From Cavia porcellus (lineage: Eukaryota > Chordata > Mammalia > Rodentia > Caviidae), in assembly GCF_034190915.1 (NCBI RefSeq), contig NW_026947509.1, forward strand, positions 32,186,767 to 32,250,766: DNA of 64,000 nucleotides, written 5' to 3'. The notes beneath the pieces are model-generated. The model was given only the letters and a program-made list of their open reading frames with translations, was not told the DNA's origin and did no database searches. Made by a program: the position numbers and the translations under genes. Shown one piece after another: positions 63,919 through 64,000 of the stretch. Positions within the stretch are counted from its first letter, which is position 1. The number at the start of each line of letters is the position of its first letter.

Positions 63919-64000
63919 AGAAGGAGGAGGAGGAGGAGGAGGGGGAGGAAGAGGAGGGGAGGAAAAGGAGGAGAAGGAGGAAGAGGAGGAAGAGAAGAAG
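63919..64000. repeat. (GGA)n / polypurine tract, cut by the window end
   Basis: About 80 bp of only G and A in GGA, GAA and GGGGA units. It is a candidate triplex-forming tract and may continue past the window. Confidence 0.95.

Noticed and set aside
1..64000. A new multi-gene biological system
   Set aside because: No clustered coding genes, RNA genes or ordered conserved modules could be supported. The content is intergenic rodent DNA dominated by transposable elements.

Overview
This window looks like mammalian, almost certainly rodent, nuclear DNA, and I can support no protein-coding gene in it. The interspersed repeats identify the host. There are many copies of a B1 SINE (7SL-derived) with the roughly 29-bp internal duplication typical of rodent B1. 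There are older B1 plus ID dimers (B1-dID). There is also an abundant, apparently young tRNA-Ala-like SINE that begins GGGGCTGGGGATTTAGCTC, has an anticodon-like TGC loop, and has an A-rich tail with the core GATAAAAAGGAAAAAGACA. B1-dID has been described in squirrels, dormice, beavers and some hystricognaths. Together with the ID-like SINE, this makes a beaver or pocket-gopher/kangaroo-rat lineage (Castorimorpha) my best guess. The species call is inference.

Layout. 1-10.4 kb: SINE-studded intergenic DNA with an L1 3-prime remnant (about 1.54 kb) and a mariner transposase relic (7.5-7.8 kb). 10.4-11.8 kb: two related retroviral-type LTRs in opposite orientation, the first with tandem enhancer-like repeats. 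12-28 kb: mostly single-copy intergenic DNA, SINEs, microsatellites, a second mariner relic (22.2-22.5 kb) and a pair of nearly identical inverted B1-dID copies (16.1 and 18.2 kb). 28.8-35.5 kb: three solo LTRs of one family, with a fourth at 48.5-49.1 kb. 38.4-38.6 kb: a third mariner relic. 41-46 kb: dense SINEs, a candidate LTR, and a near full-length 7SL RNA retrocopy (43,774-44,077, minus strand) inside an old Tigger/MER2-like DNA transposon. 51.5-53.6 kb: MaLR LTRs and a 74-bp segment copied into a microsatellite. 59.3-60.2 kb: a three-level nest of MaLR-like LTRs and a B1. 60.8-61.2 kb: a roughly 140-bp tandem repeat. The window ends in a purine-only tract.

There is no operon, CRISPR array or gene system here. 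The open frames that exist are short, run through SINEs or microsatellites, or lack recognisable homology. The biology visible is retrotransposition: intact target-site duplications at several SINEs and at the 7SL copy show L1-type reverse transcription acting in this lineage. There are also local duplication events and a few AT-rich single-copy stretches with homeobox-, forkhead- or SOX-like motifs that could be conserved enhancers. I found no convincing undescribed biological system. The most unusual items are the B1 with a shared 3-prime extension, the inverted 97%-identical B1-dID pair, the 74-bp templated insertion and the 47-bp micro-retroinsertion.
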